Positions 15,880-24,216 of a DNA stretch of 43,732 nt are shown here, piece after piece. The position numbers and the translations under genes were made by a program. Positions within the stretch are counted from its first letter, which is position 1. Each line of letters begins with the position of its first letter. The stretch is from Pseudomonadota bacterium (GTDB lineage Bacteria > Pseudomonadota > Alphaproteobacteria > Reyranellales > Reyranellaceae), in the NCBI GenBank assembly GCA_018240745.1, contig JAFEFF010000173.1, forward strand, positions 1 to 43,732, written 5' to 3'. The notes beneath the pieces are model-generated. The model did not search any database. It saw nothing but the letters and a program-made list of their open reading frames with translations, and was not told the DNA's origin.

Positions 15880-16677
15880 CTACTGCTTCAGGTGTCTGTC
15901 GAAGAAGGCTCTCGTGCGCGCCTCGGCATCGCGCGCGGCCACCGGATCGTAGGCCAGCCGATGGCTCTTGCCGTCGGCTACGGTGATCGTGCGGTCGCCG
16001 ACAAACGCGTCGAAGCTGTGATGGGCGTCGGGATAGTAGACCGCCTCGACCAGCGCGGGATCCGCAAAGCCCGCCGCCTGCAGGCGCCGGCAATTCTCGG
16101 CAGGCGTCCAGTCGTCCCTGTCGCCGATCAGGATCAAGAGCGGCAGCGAGACGTTGCGGTCGAACTGGGGCGAGCAGGACGGATAGTAGGCGACCGCCGC
16201 GCGCAGCCCGCGCTCGGTCAACCCGAAGATGCCTTGCACCGCCCGCATCGTCGTCCAGCCGCCATGGCTGTGACCGATCAGGCCGATGTCGTTCTTGCGA
16301 ACGAAGGGCTGGGCATTGAGCCAGTCGAGCGCGCCCGCCACATCGGCGACGCGCATCTGGCCACTCACGACCCGGCCGCGACCACACACGTTCTTTTCGC
16401 CCCGCGGCTCGAACGAATCGGGTGCGAGCACGACATAGCCCCAGCTCGCCAACAACTGGCCCCAGCCATGGGTATGCCCCGACACGCCGTTGCAGGGATG
16501 GGCCAGCACGATCGCCGGGAACGGCCCTTCGCCGCTCGGCTGATAGAGCCAGCCCGAAAGCTCGGGGCCCGGCGCAACGGTGCCGACCGCGACCGACGGG
16601 AAGCGCACGCTTTGCGCCGCTGCAGGAGCGCCCAGCCCGCATAGCAGCAGGCCGGCGAGGGCAAGGATCGCCTTCAC
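15880..16677 (-). CDS. Exported dienelactone hydrolase-like protein
   Basis: 265 residues from GTG 16677. The start is chosen because a clean signal peptide begins there (KAILALAGLLLCGLGAPAAA, cleavage before QSVRF). The mature part is a DLH-type alpha/beta hydrolase: LAHPCNGVSGHTHGWGQ in the oxyanion region, nucleophile elbow GHSHGG with Ser (true dienelactone hydrolases use Cys), and a C-terminal YPDAHHSFDAF histidine. It is a periplasmic esterase or lactonase of unknown substrate. A TATACT box on the minus strand (16690-16685) lies 7 bp upstream of the GTG, so a very short or absent leader is possible. It is divergent from the D-aminoacylase-like gene with 33 bp between starts. Confidence 0.82.
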   Translation of the reverse strand: MKAILALAGLLLCGLGAPAAAQSVRFPSVAVGTVAPGPELSGWLYQPSGEGPFPAIVLAHPCNGVSGHTHGWGQLLASWGYVVLAPDSFEPRGEKNVCGRGRVVSGQMRVADVAGALDWLNAQPFVRKNDIGLIGHSHGGWTTMRAVQGIFGLTERGLRAAVAYYPSCSPQFDRNVSLPLLILIGDRDDWTPAENCRRLQAAGFADPALVEAVYYPDAHHSFDAFVGDRTITVADGKSHRLAYDPVAARDAEARTRAFFDRHLKQ

Positions 16678-16710
16678 GGGCCGTAGTATAAGGCTCGGAC
16701 GGAGGAAGGC

Positions 16711-18396
16711 ATGTTCGATCTCGTCATCCGCGATGCGACGATCTTCGATGGTTCGGGCGCCCAGCCCGTGCACGGCGACCTGGGCGTGACGGACGGCAGG
16801 ATCGCCGCGATCGGCTCCCAGCTCGGCGCGGCCAGGGAGACGGTCAAGGCCGGCGGCCTCGCGCTCGCACCCGGCATCATCGACGGCCACACCCACTACG
16901 ACGCGCAGATCACCTGGGATCCGTTCGTCGATCCCTCGCCGGCGCTCGGCGTCACCACGGCGGTGCTGGGCAACTGCGGCTTCACGATCGCGCCGTGCAA
17001 GCCCGAGGACCGCGACCTCACCATGCGGCACCTGACGCATGTCGAGGGCATGTCGCTCGACGCGCTGCGCGCCGGCATCAAGTGGGGTTTCGAGAGCTTC
17101 CCGCAGTATCTCGACATGCTCGAGAAGCAGGGCGTCGGGCCCAACGTCGCCTGCTACGCCGGCCACTCGGCGATCCGCACCTTCGTGATGGGCCGGGACG
17201 CGACCGAGCGCGCTGCGACCGACGACGAGATCGCCGCGATGGCGGCCCTCGTGCGCGAGGCCATGGCGGCGGGCGCGGTCGGCTTCGCCTCCTCGACCGC
17301 CGAGGCGCACAACGGCGAGGGCGGCACGCCGATGCCGTCGCGCCTGGCCGACGACAAGGAGCTGCGTGCCCTCGTGCGCGCCATGGGCGAAAGCGGCCGC
17401 GGGCTCTACATGCTGACCAAGGGCAGCAAGACCTCGATCCCCTACCTCGAGGAGATCGCCGCCGAAACCCGTCGTCCGGTGCTGATTGCGGCCCTGTTCC
17501 ATTCCAACACCAACCCGTCGGCGGCCTTCACGACGCTGAAGCAGGTGAACGAGGCGCGGGCGCGCGGCCGCCGGCTGGTCGCCCAGACGTCATGCTGCCC
17601 ACTCAGCATGGATTTCACCTTCAAGAGCCCGTACCTGTTCGAGAGCATGCAGGCGTGGAAGCCGGCGATGGCGGCGCACGGCGAGGCCGAGCTGCGCCGG
17701 ATCTACAGCGATCCCGCCTGGCGCGCCGCGGTGAAGGCCGAGCTCGCCGAGCGGCGCGGCCGGCTGGTCTTCAACAGCGAATGGAACAAGCTGTTCGTCG
17801 TCGAGACGGCGAAGGAGGAGACCCGCAAGCTCGAAGGCGCCACGCTGGCCGACCTCGCCGGACAGGCCGGCAAGGACCCGCTCGACTGCATCCTCGACAT
17901 GGCACTGTCGGAGAATCTCGAGACGCTGTTCGTGGCGCAACTGCTGCACAACGACGACAGGGAGGTCGGCAAGATCCTGGCCGATCCCGACATCCATATC
18001 TCGCTGTCGGATGCCGGCGCACACCTCACCTTCTTCTGCGACGCAGGCTTCGGCCTGCACCTGCTCGGCCACTGGAGCCGCGATCTCGGCGTGCTCGACA
18101 CGGCGCAGGCGGTGCATCGCCTGACCGGACAGCCGGCCAGGCTGTTCGGCATCCAGGATCGCGGGCTGCTGAAGGAAGGCCAGGCCGCCGACCTGATGCT
18201 GTTCGACTCCGCCACGGTCGCGCGCGGTCCCAAGCGCCGGGCGCACGATTTGCCCGCCGGCGCCGCGCGGCTTACCGGCAGCGCGGTGGGGCTTCACGGC
18301 GTCTGGATCAACGGCGCCCAGGTGACCGACGCCAAGGGCTTCTGCGCCGATCCGCGGAGTCGCCCGGGCAAGGTGCTGCGCTCCTTCGCGGCCTGA
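16711..18396 (+). CDS. N-acyl-D-amino-acid deacylase-like amidohydrolase
   Basis: 561 residues, at the long end for D-aminoacylases. N-terminal beta-sandwich (FDLVIRDATIFDGSG), metal motif GIIDGHTHYDAQ (about 54-65), GNCGFTIAP (the conserved cysteine of D-aminoacylases), then HSNTN, a histidine-containing loop and LSDAGAHL (Asp and His of the distal metal site). The C-terminal strand GLLKEGQAADLMLFD closes the sandwich. The family removes acyl groups from N-acyl-D-amino acids or acts on related cyclic amides. With the M20 and M28 hydrolases nearby it fits an acyl-amino-acid catabolic block, though the actual substrate is unverified. GGAGGAAGGC precedes the ATG. Confidence 0.87.
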   Translation: MFDLVIRDATIFDGSGAQPVHGDLGVTDGRIAAIGSQLGAARETVKAGGLALAPGIIDGHTHYDAQITWDPFVDPSPALGVTTAVLGNCGFTIAPCKPEDRDLTMRHLTHVEGMSLDALRAGIKWGFESFPQYLDMLEKQGVGPNVACYAGHSAIRTFVMGRDATERAATDDEIAAMAALVREAMAAGAVGFASSTAEAHNGEGGTPMPSRLADDKELRALVRAMGESGRGLYMLTKGSKTSIPYLEEIAAETRRPVLIAALFHSNTNPSAAFTTLKQVNEARARGRRLVAQTSCCPLSMDFTFKSPYLFESMQAWKPAMAAHGEAELRRIYSDPAWRAAVKAELAERRGRLVFNSEWNKLFVVETAKEETRKLEGATLADLAGQAGKDPLDCILDMALSENLETLFVAQLLHNDDREVGKILADPDIHISLSDAGAHLTFFCDAGFGLHLLGHWSRDLGVLDTAQAVHRLTGQPARLFGIQDRGLLKEGQAADLMLFDSATVARGPKRRAHDLPAGAARLTGSAVGLHGVWINGAQVTDAKGFCADPRSRPGKVLRSFAA

Positions 18397-18419
18397 ACCC
18401 GGTTTCCTGGACTGCCCAC

Positions 18420-18444
18420 GGCTTCCCACCTCGTTTGGGAAGCC
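18420..18444. terminator. Hairpin between convergent genes
   Basis: GGCTTCCCA (18420-18428), 7-nt loop, TGGGAAGCC (18436-18444): a perfect 9-bp stem 23 bp after the amidohydrolase stop and ahead of the convergent cytochrome b561 stop. No T-run follows, so termination activity is uncertain. The rest of 18397-18594 shows nothing else I can support. Confidence 0.45.
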
Positions 18445-18594
18445 TCCGATGCAGATGCACAAGACTTTGGGCGATTCTTCCCGCCTTCCGGTCACCCCTT
18501 CCTTTGTCATTTCCTGTGGACAATCCAGAGCACCCCGCGACGGTGAACAACTCCAGTGCCGCCCAGAAGGCGATCACGCTCCAAGTCGCAGCCG

Positions 18595-19113
18595 TCACTT
18601 CACCATGCTGCGGAAGACACCATCCTTGAAGACCAGGGCGTGTGTGAGTGCGGCGCCGAGATGGGCGAGGAACGTCAGGAACAGGAGATAGGCAAGCACC
18701 GTGTGCGCCGGGCGCAGGATCGCGTAGAGCGCCTTGTCGTGCGGCAGGATCGGCGGCAGGTGGAAGCTGCCAATGAGCGGGATCGGATAACCGCCGGCCG
18801 AGAGCATGCCCCAGCCGACCAACGGCAAGGCGAACATCAGGCCATAGAGCAGCCAGTGCGAGGCGTGCGCCACGAACTTCAGCAGCGGCGGCATCGCTAC
18901 CGGCAAAGGCGGCGGCGATGCCAGCAGGCGGTTGATCAGCCGCACCGCGACCAGCACCAGCAGCAGGATGCCGAGCGGCCGGTGGATCGCCACCAGCCGA
19001 CTGTAGTCGGACAGCGACGACACCATCGCCGCTCCGACGAACAGCATGGCGAGAATCAGCACGGCCATCGTCCAGTGCAGCAGGCGGGAGAGCAGCGGGA
19101 ATGTCTGCGTCAT
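18595..19113 (-). CDS. Cytochrome b561-family membrane protein
   Basis: 172 residues with four membrane helices (12-32, 42-60, about 80-105 and 135-160). Histidines lie at the heme-ligand positions of the bacterial b561 family: LLHW (helix 1), IHRP (helix 2), AHASHWLLY (helix 3) and RPAHTVLAY plus LAHLG (helix 4). It would be a di-heme quinol-linked electron carrier in the inner membrane. Its start lies 3 bp after the stop of the catalase-like gene, so both are on one transcript. A pair of SrpA-type catalase and cytochrome b561 is a recurring arrangement, which suggests the cytochrome feeds electrons to the anchored heme protein. Confidence 0.9.
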   Translation of the reverse strand: MTQTFPLLSRLLHWTMAVLILAMLFVGAAMVSSLSDYSRLVAIHRPLGILLLVLVAVRLINRLLASPPPLPVAMPPLLKFVAHASHWLLYGLMFALPLVGWGMLSAGGYPIPLIGSFHLPPILPHDKALYAILRPAHTVLAYLLFLTFLAHLGAALTHALVFKDGVFRSMVK

Positions 19114-19116
19114 GGC

Positions 19117-20199
19117 TCAGCTTCCCGTCCCCGGCTGTACTGCACTCGGCGGCTTGGCCTCGCCCTCGCGCCGGGTGAAGGATTCGGAATAGGCGCCCGA
19201 ACGCGCCGACAGAAGCGGATCGTCGGATGCGGTGATGCCGGCCGGCAGCACCAACGGATCGAAGCTGATGTCGCGGCAGGCGCCGTCATCCTCGTCCTGC
19301 AGGGCCATCACCGTCAGCACGCCGGCGTCGATCCGATTGCGACCCTCGGGCCACGGCACCGTGGCGTCGTCGGTCGGATCTCCGGGCTGACCCACGGTCA
19401 GCACGAGGCGCCACTGCACGGGCGAGTCCTTCACCCGCGCGATCAGCGCATCGAACAGATAGTTGGGGTCGGCCGGCTTGCCGGCAGGCTCGGGCACGAA
19501 TGTGTCGTGCGGCACCATTGACCAGCGCACCGGGCGCGCCACCCTCGCGCCGTCGACGAACAGGAGCGTGTTCAGAGAATTGTAGGTCGCGTTGCCGAAG
19601 CCGGAGGAGAAGGGCTGCGCCTTGATCAGCGCGAGCGCCCGCGCGGTCTCGGGATGACGAGCGAGGAAGACCTGCATCGCCGCGGGATCCGGCCTGCCGG
19701 TCCTGGGGTCGGGTTTGCCGGCGGCAAGCTGGTCGTAGAAGGCTTGTGCATCCTTCACCGGAAACACCGGGATATCGTTCATCGCGGTCCGCCAGCGATC
19801 GCCATCGGGCGACTGGAACTCGAGCGCCATGCTGCGCACCGCCGCCGGCCCATCGGCCATCATCGGCAAGCCGCCCGCCAGAGCGAAGCGGCCGATGACC
19901 GGCATACGGCCGCGCCAGAACACCGCCGCCGTCGACAGCCTTGCGCCATTGCCACTGCTCTCGAACCAGCCGGTAAAGCAAACACCCTTGGCATGGTTGC
20001 GGCGAAAGCCGGGATGTTCGCCGTTCACCGCCTCGAAACGGTCTATCATGCGATCCGCATCGAGCCGACCCGGCGACAACCAGCCCGCCGTCGCGGCGAA
20101 GGCGCCGGCAATGGAGACCAGCACGATACCGACGCCGCTCAGTCGCACGAGCGACGCAGCCTTGGTCAGATGGGCGAAGCTGTAGGGATCGTCCGGCAT
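19117..20199 (-). CDS. Membrane-anchored catalase-like heme peroxidase (SrpA type)
   Basis: 360 residues, much shorter than classical catalases (about 480-750), as in the catalase-family peroxidase group. An N-terminal hydrophobic segment (18-40, LVRLSGVGIVLVSIAGAFAA) probably anchors it with the heme domain in the periplasm. His69 (RRNHAKGVCFTG) is the distal catalytic histidine, and Tyr337 in ARSGAYSESF is the likely proximal heme ligand. The C-terminus is a short Pro-rich tail. The family shows organic-hydroperoxide-dependent peroxidase rather than strong catalase activity. Coupling to the adjacent cytochrome b561 would let quinol electrons reduce peroxide. The start ATG lies 39 bp after the GH2-type gene stop on the same strand. 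Confidence 0.88.
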   Translation of the reverse strand: MPDDPYSFAHLTKAASLVRLSGVGIVLVSIAGAFAATAGWLSPGRLDADRMIDRFEAVNGEHPGFRRNHAKGVCFTGWFESSGNGARLSTAAVFWRGRMPVIGRFALAGGLPMMADGPAAVRSMALEFQSPDGDRWRTAMNDIPVFPVKDAQAFYDQLAAGKPDPRTGRPDPAAMQVFLARHPETARALALIKAQPFSSGFGNATYNSLNTLLFVDGARVARPVRWSMVPHDTFVPEPAGKPADPNYLFDALIARVKDSPVQWRLVLTVGQPGDPTDDATVPWPEGRNRIDAGVLTVMALQDEDDGACRDISFDPLVLPAGITASDDPLLSARSGAYSESFTRREGEAKPPSAVQPGTGS

Positions 20200-20238
20200 G
20201 GTCTGTCCGACGTGGGCCAGGCAGCGCGCCTCAACGAA

Positions 20239-22353
20239 TCAACTCGGTGTGAGAACGCGACCGAGAGGAAAGTGCTGCGCTCCAGCCAAACGAACGCCCG
20301 AGGCATCGTCAAGCGCGACTTCCGTCCGTTTCAGCGGCGGCGGGCCGAAGCGATAGGCCCAGGTGATGTCGAAGAAAGAACCGATCAATTCCGCCGAGGT
20401 GAGCGTTTGATTGCTGCGCGGCGCGAGCTCGACATCGCGTTCGCGGCGCATCGTGACGGTGTCGCCGTCGCCGAAGCAGCGGAGCGAGAGCCTGGCGCGT
20501 ACGGTTTCGACGGTCTCGTTGATCAGGTGGATGCCGAGGCCGTTCAAACCCTCGTCGGTCAGCGCCACCTGGATCGGTCGGAAGGCGCGGCGCAGCGCAT
20601 GCCACGCAGGCTTCGGCAGGCCGTTCGCATCGATCACGCCCCAGCCGGCACCGGGCACGAAGTCCTTCAGCATCCACACCAGCGCGCCCCAGCACGACGA
20701 GCCGGCGCGGCGCCATTCGGCGATAGTCGCCTCCATCACCTCGGCCGTCGCGGCGCGTGCGGCGTCGAGGCCCCTGGCGTCGGGCCCGTAGAGCAGGCGG
20801 ACGTAATGGTTCGTGACGTCCTCGAAATCCCAGTCGGCGCCGCGGTCGCGCGGCACGGCAGCCTGCCACCTCTCCGGATCGTCCCACGGCACGCCGGGGC
20901 TCGTTGCCTCGGGCACATTGGCGAAGCCGAGGCATTCCGACGTAAAGCGCACTTTGGCGCGGCGCGCATCTTCCAATGGCCGCCTGTAGGCGCCGACGCC
21001 GTAGTAATGCGAGATGCCGGCGTCCGTCGCGAACGGCAGGTCGCCGCCGACCGGGGAGTGCGGCACGTAAGGCACGTCGGGCCGGAGCGTCGCGACCGCG
21101 GTCGACAGGACCTCCTCGTAGAGCGGGCTGGTCCACAGCGCGGCCGGCAGGCCCATCATCGCGACCTGCTGCGCCACCTCGCTGCCCCCGCACAGCACGG
21201 CGAGCGACGGATGCCGTCGCGTGCGACGCAGGAACTGCGCGGCCTCGGTCTCGACACTGGCACGGAACGCCGGGTCGGCGATCGGGTAGTCCATGTTGGC
21301 GAACATGAAATCGTGCCAGATCAGCAGGCCGAGCTCGTCGCACAGCGTGAAGAAGTCGTCGCTCTCGTAGGTCATGGTGCCGCCCACCCGCACCATGTTC
21401 ATGTGGGCGTCCCGCGCCAAGGCGAGCCACGGCGCCAGCCGCTGGCGATCGCCCGCAAGTGACACGAGATCCGCTGCGCTCCAGCAGGCGCCGCGGGCGA
21501 AGATCTTCACGCCGTTCACCACGAGCGCGAAGCCCTTGCCGTCGCTGTCGCGATCGACCGCGATCGAGCGGAAGCCGGTGCGGCCGAGGTCGATCTCGCC
21601 CGCAGCCGTGCGCAGCTTCACGGCATGCAGCGCCGCCTTGCCATGGGTGTGCGGCCACCATTTCTCGACGTTGGGCAGACGCAGCTTGCCGGCCAGCCGG
21701 CCGTCATCCGTACGCGCCAGCGGCGCACTGCGATCTCCGACCAAGACGGCGGCCTCGCCGTCGTAACGCAGCGAGACCTCGACCACGCCATCGTCGCCGT
21801 CGAGGCTCGCGCGCAGATCCACGTCGAGGTTTCGCTCGAGCAGCGTGATCGATCGCCACGGGCCGACGGCATGCACCGGTGGAGTCCAGCCGGTCATGTG
21901 GCCGAGCAACGTCGTGCGCACCAGCCGGAGCGCATTGTCCTCGACCAGCCTGGTGCGCCAGCGCGCCCTGCTACGCTTTCTGTCCGCCTGGCGCTGCTCC
22001 AGCGCCCTGTCGAGCGAGCGGAAGGCGATCAGCAGCGCGTTGTCACTGCCGAGGTCGACTTCGACCTCGTGGGCCAGGAACATGTTGTCGGAGTCGAGGA
22101 TCTTCGTGCCGTTCAGCCAGGCCTCGGCGATCGTCGCCAGGCCTTCGAAGCGCAGCAGGCGACGGCCGCCGCCGGCGAAGCGCACGCGATACCAGACATC
22201 CTTGTCGTGCAACGGCGTCGGATGCGCGTCGTCCCAAAGGCCGGAATTGCGTAGCGCCTCGGCCGCGGTGCCGGGCACGGGGGCGGCGATCCAGCCGTGG
22301 GTCGGCATCGGTCCGCCCGGCGCCGCGAGCGCCATCTGCCAGCCGTCGATCAA
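20239..22353 (-). CDS. GH2 beta-mannosidase-like glycosidase, atypical acid/base motif
   Basis: 704 residues, shorter than standard beta-mannosidases (about 800-900). It has a sugar-binding-like domain (about 1-165, WYRVRF, WLNGTKI), an immunoglobulin-like domain and a TIM barrel from about 270. In clan GH-A the acid/base Glu follows Asn; here the motif is CGGSE, giving Glu392 preceded by Ser391. The nucleophile is Glu473 in FTSECLG. A retaining exo-glycosidase on an unusual sugar is plausible. The start is TTG 22353, which overlaps the DUF1839 stop (TTGA) and so is translationally coupled; no ATG gives the family N-terminus IDGWQMALA. It is the last gene of the carrier-protein operon. No signal peptide, so cytosolic. 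Confidence 0.82.
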   Translation of the reverse strand: MIDGWQMALAAPGGPMPTHGWIAAPVPGTAAEALRNSGLWDDAHPTPLHDKDVWYRVRFAGGGRRLLRFEGLATIAEAWLNGTKILDSDNMFLAHEVEVDLGSDNALLIAFRSLDRALEQRQADRKRSRARWRTRLVEDNALRLVRTTLLGHMTGWTPPVHAVGPWRSITLLERNLDVDLRASLDGDDGVVEVSLRYDGEAAVLVGDRSAPLARTDDGRLAGKLRLPNVEKWWPHTHGKAALHAVKLRTAAGEIDLGRTGFRSIAVDRDSDGKGFALVVNGVKIFARGACWSAADLVSLAGDRQRLAPWLALARDAHMNMVRVGGTMTYESDDFFTLCDELGLLIWHDFMFANMDYPIADPAFRASVETEAAQFLRRTRRHPSLAVLCGGSEVAQQVAMMGLPAALWTSPLYEEVLSTAVATLRPDVPYVPHSPVGGDLPFATDAGISHYYGVGAYRRPLEDARRAKVRFTSECLGFANVPEATSPGVPWDDPERWQAAVPRDRGADWDFEDVTNHYVRLLYGPDARGLDAARAATAEVMEATIAEWRRAGSSCWGALVWMLKDFVPGAGWGVIDANGLPKPAWHALRRAFRPIQVALTDEGLNGLGIHLINETVETVRARLSLRCFGDGDTVTMRRERDVELAPRSNQTLTSAELIGSFFDITWAYRFGPPPLKRTEVALDDASGVRLAGAQHFPLGRVLTPS

Positions 22354-23315
22354 GCGAACCGGGCCACCGCCGTCATGATCCGATCATAGTCCGCTTCGAT
22401 CGGTTCCAGCACCAGCTTGGCCGCGTCGAAGCGGCGGCGGTTGGCCATGCGCGCAAGCTGGAACTGGATCGCCTTGGCGCCCTCGGCGATGCGCCGCGCC
22501 GCCGCGGCCGGCTCGGCCAGCGCGGGCTCGGCCAGCCAATCGAGATAGGTGGCCAGCATCTCGAAGTTGGCGCCGAGCTGACGCGGCAGGTTGAAGGCGT
22601 AGAGATGGAAATAGCCCATGTCGCGCCCCGCCAGCGTCTCGAGATGCTTGGGCAACGCCCCGCGCCACGCCGCGATGGGATTACCCTTGGGCCGCCGCCG
22701 CAGATGCGCGCGCAACAGCTCGAGCGAGCGCTGTCGCAGTGCCGGGCCGTCGAGCGCCGCGCCATCGCGCTTCACGAATTCGACATACGGAAAGAGCCGA
22801 TCGCCGGTGGGCCTGCAGAACAGGCCGTCGTAGTCCTGGCCCGACAGCTCGTGGTAGCCGGTGTTGTGGAAATAGCCGAGGCGCTTGCCGATGCGATCGA
22901 GCGCAATCGCCGCCACCGTCGTCTTGACATGTTGTTTGCGGTAAGCGGGGCCGGCGTCGGGCAGCCAGTGGCTGTCGACCTCGATCAGCACCGGCCGGCC
23001 GCGCTGGAGCTGGGCCAGCGTGTGGCTCTCGACCGAGTCGTAGATCGCGAGTTCCTGTACGGCGAGGCCGAACAGCGCCTCGAGGTCCTCGAGCGGGAAC
23101 TTGAAGAAGGTGAAGTGATCGCCCTCGAAATCCTGGCGCACCGTGAAGGCGAGCGCCGCTTCGGCGGGATGGCCGAGCGCCGGCAGGAGCTCGGCCCAGA
23201 CGTCGACATAGCAGTTGGTCTCGGGCCAGATGCGATCGGGCGCGTGCAGCGTTTGCGCTTTCCAGGTGGCCTTGCTCAGGCCGAGGATGTCGGCGGAGTC
23301 ACAGCCCGAGGACAT
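22350..23315 (-). CDS. DUF1839 protein, possible papain-like aminoacyl transferase
   Basis: 321 residues from ATG 23315, overlapping the ligase gene by 17 bp. The family N-terminus (ILGLSKATWK, then WPETNCYVDVW) begins just after this start. DUF1839 has no established activity that I know of, but it recurs beside amino acid:carrier protein ligases. Conserved-looking residues fall in the order Cys35 (NCYVDVW), Asp114 (IEVDSHWLPD), His129 (KQHVKTT), Asp140 and His150 (GYFHNTGY). That order, with the D-x-LP then H pattern, is reminiscent of the papain-like N-terminal domain of BtrH, which moves an aminoacyl group from a carrier protein to an aminoglycoside in butirosin synthesis. A transferase role here is my inference. 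Confidence 0.8.
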   Translation of the reverse strand: MSSGCDSADILGLSKATWKAQTLHAPDRIWPETNCYVDVWAELLPALGHPAEAALAFTVRQDFEGDHFTFFKFPLEDLEALFGLAVQELAIYDSVESHTLAQLQRGRPVLIEVDSHWLPDAGPAYRKQHVKTTVAAIALDRIGKRLGYFHNTGYHELSGQDYDGLFCRPTGDRLFPYVEFVKRDGAALDGPALRQRSLELLRAHLRRRPKGNPIAAWRGALPKHLETLAGRDMGYFHLYAFNLPRQLGANFEMLATYLDWLAEPALAEPAAAARRIAEGAKAIQFQLARMANRRRFDAAKLVLEPIEADYDRIMTAVARFA

Positions 23316-24216
23316 CGCGCACCGAAGCAGGCCAGCGCTCGACCGCAAAGCCGTGATGCTTGAACAGCGCCAGCGTGATGCGCTCGACACCGAAGCCGAC
23401 GCAGGCCGTGTGCGCCGTCTCGCCCGACGCCGTCTCGATCTTCCAGGCACGACCGAACAGATCGCGGTGATAGTTGAAGCTGACGCAGGCCGTTGGATGC
23501 TCCTTCGCGTGGATCGGCACCAGCAGCTCGAACTTCAGGCTCTCCTCGCGCTGGCTGGCGGCGAGCAGCCGGCCGGTGCGGCCGAAGAACGGGTCATTGG
23601 CAACGTCGACCTCGAACGGGAGGCCGAGCGAGGCGATGATCGCCTGCCCGCGCTCCTTCCACGTCTCGCGGAAGGCGAGCGCCTGCTCTTCGCTGCCCAG
23701 CCGCACATGCTCGCGCTGGCGGAACATCTGCATGCGTGCCGGATCGATCGAGGGCTCGTGGCGGAAGCACCAGGTGTAGCAGTCGACCAGCGCGCCCTGT
23801 TGCGGCAGCCGGCCGCGCGCGCCGACCGCGGGATAGACGCCGTAGCAGGCTGCCGGCGCCAGCGCGATCTGGGTGGTGCGCTGACCCGCGGTCCAGTCGC
23901 CGCCCTGCGCGATCGTGTCCAGCATCGCGCGGTGATCGGCATCGTTGCCGGTGAAGCTGTGCACCGTGCCGACCAGTTGAGGTGAGCTGTTGAGGTAGCC
24001 GCTCTGCTCGAGCTGCCATTTGCCGATGCCCGGCGGAAAGCGCATCACCTCCGGCCGGTCCGGATCGCCGACCTTGCCGACGGCAGTGTTGATGCCCTCG
24101 ACCACCCGCTCGAACAGGCCGCTGCGGCCGTAGAGGCCGTCGACCCCCATCGAGATCAGCAGGCCCGCCTGCAGCAGTTCGTCACGATAGGCGCGATGGA
24201 GATCCGCTACGGTCAT
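23299..24216 (-). CDS. Amino acid--[carrier protein] ligase (truncated SerRS homologue)
   Basis: 305 residues from ATG 24216 (ATGA overlap with the dehydrogenase stop). It is a class II aminoacyl-tRNA-synthetase catalytic core without any tRNA-binding domain. Motif 3 is seen in CVGFGVERITLALF (272-285). Cys124, Glu169 and Cys272 match, with a constant offset of 7, the zinc ligands I recall for the Bradyrhizobium enzyme (Cys131, Glu176, Cys279). Those homologues activate glycine or alanine with ATP and load it on the phosphopantetheine of a small carrier protein instead of tRNA. The carrier gene lies two genes upstream in the same overlap-linked operon, which supports the assignment. Which amino acid is used cannot be read by eye. 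Confidence 0.9.
   Translation of the reverse strand: MTVADLHRAYRDELLQAGLLISMGVDGLYGRSGLFERVVEGINTAVGKVGDPDRPEVMRFPPGIGKWQLEQSGYLNSSPQLVGTVHSFTGNDADHRAMLDTIAQGGDWTAGQRTTQIALAPAACYGVYPAVGARGRLPQQGALVDCYTWCFRHEPSIDPARMQMFRQREHVRLGSEEQALAFRETWKERGQAIIASLGLPFEVDVANDPFFGRTGRLLAASQREESLKFELLVPIHAKEHPTACVSFNYHRDLFGRAWKIETASGETAHTACVGFGVERITLALFKHHGFAVERWPASVRDVLGL

Noticed and set aside
19654..21462. Open frame of about 600 codons on the plus strand over the catalase-like and GH2 genes
   Set aside because: Antisense to genes with clear catalytic motifs; composition is that of a third-position GC shadow.
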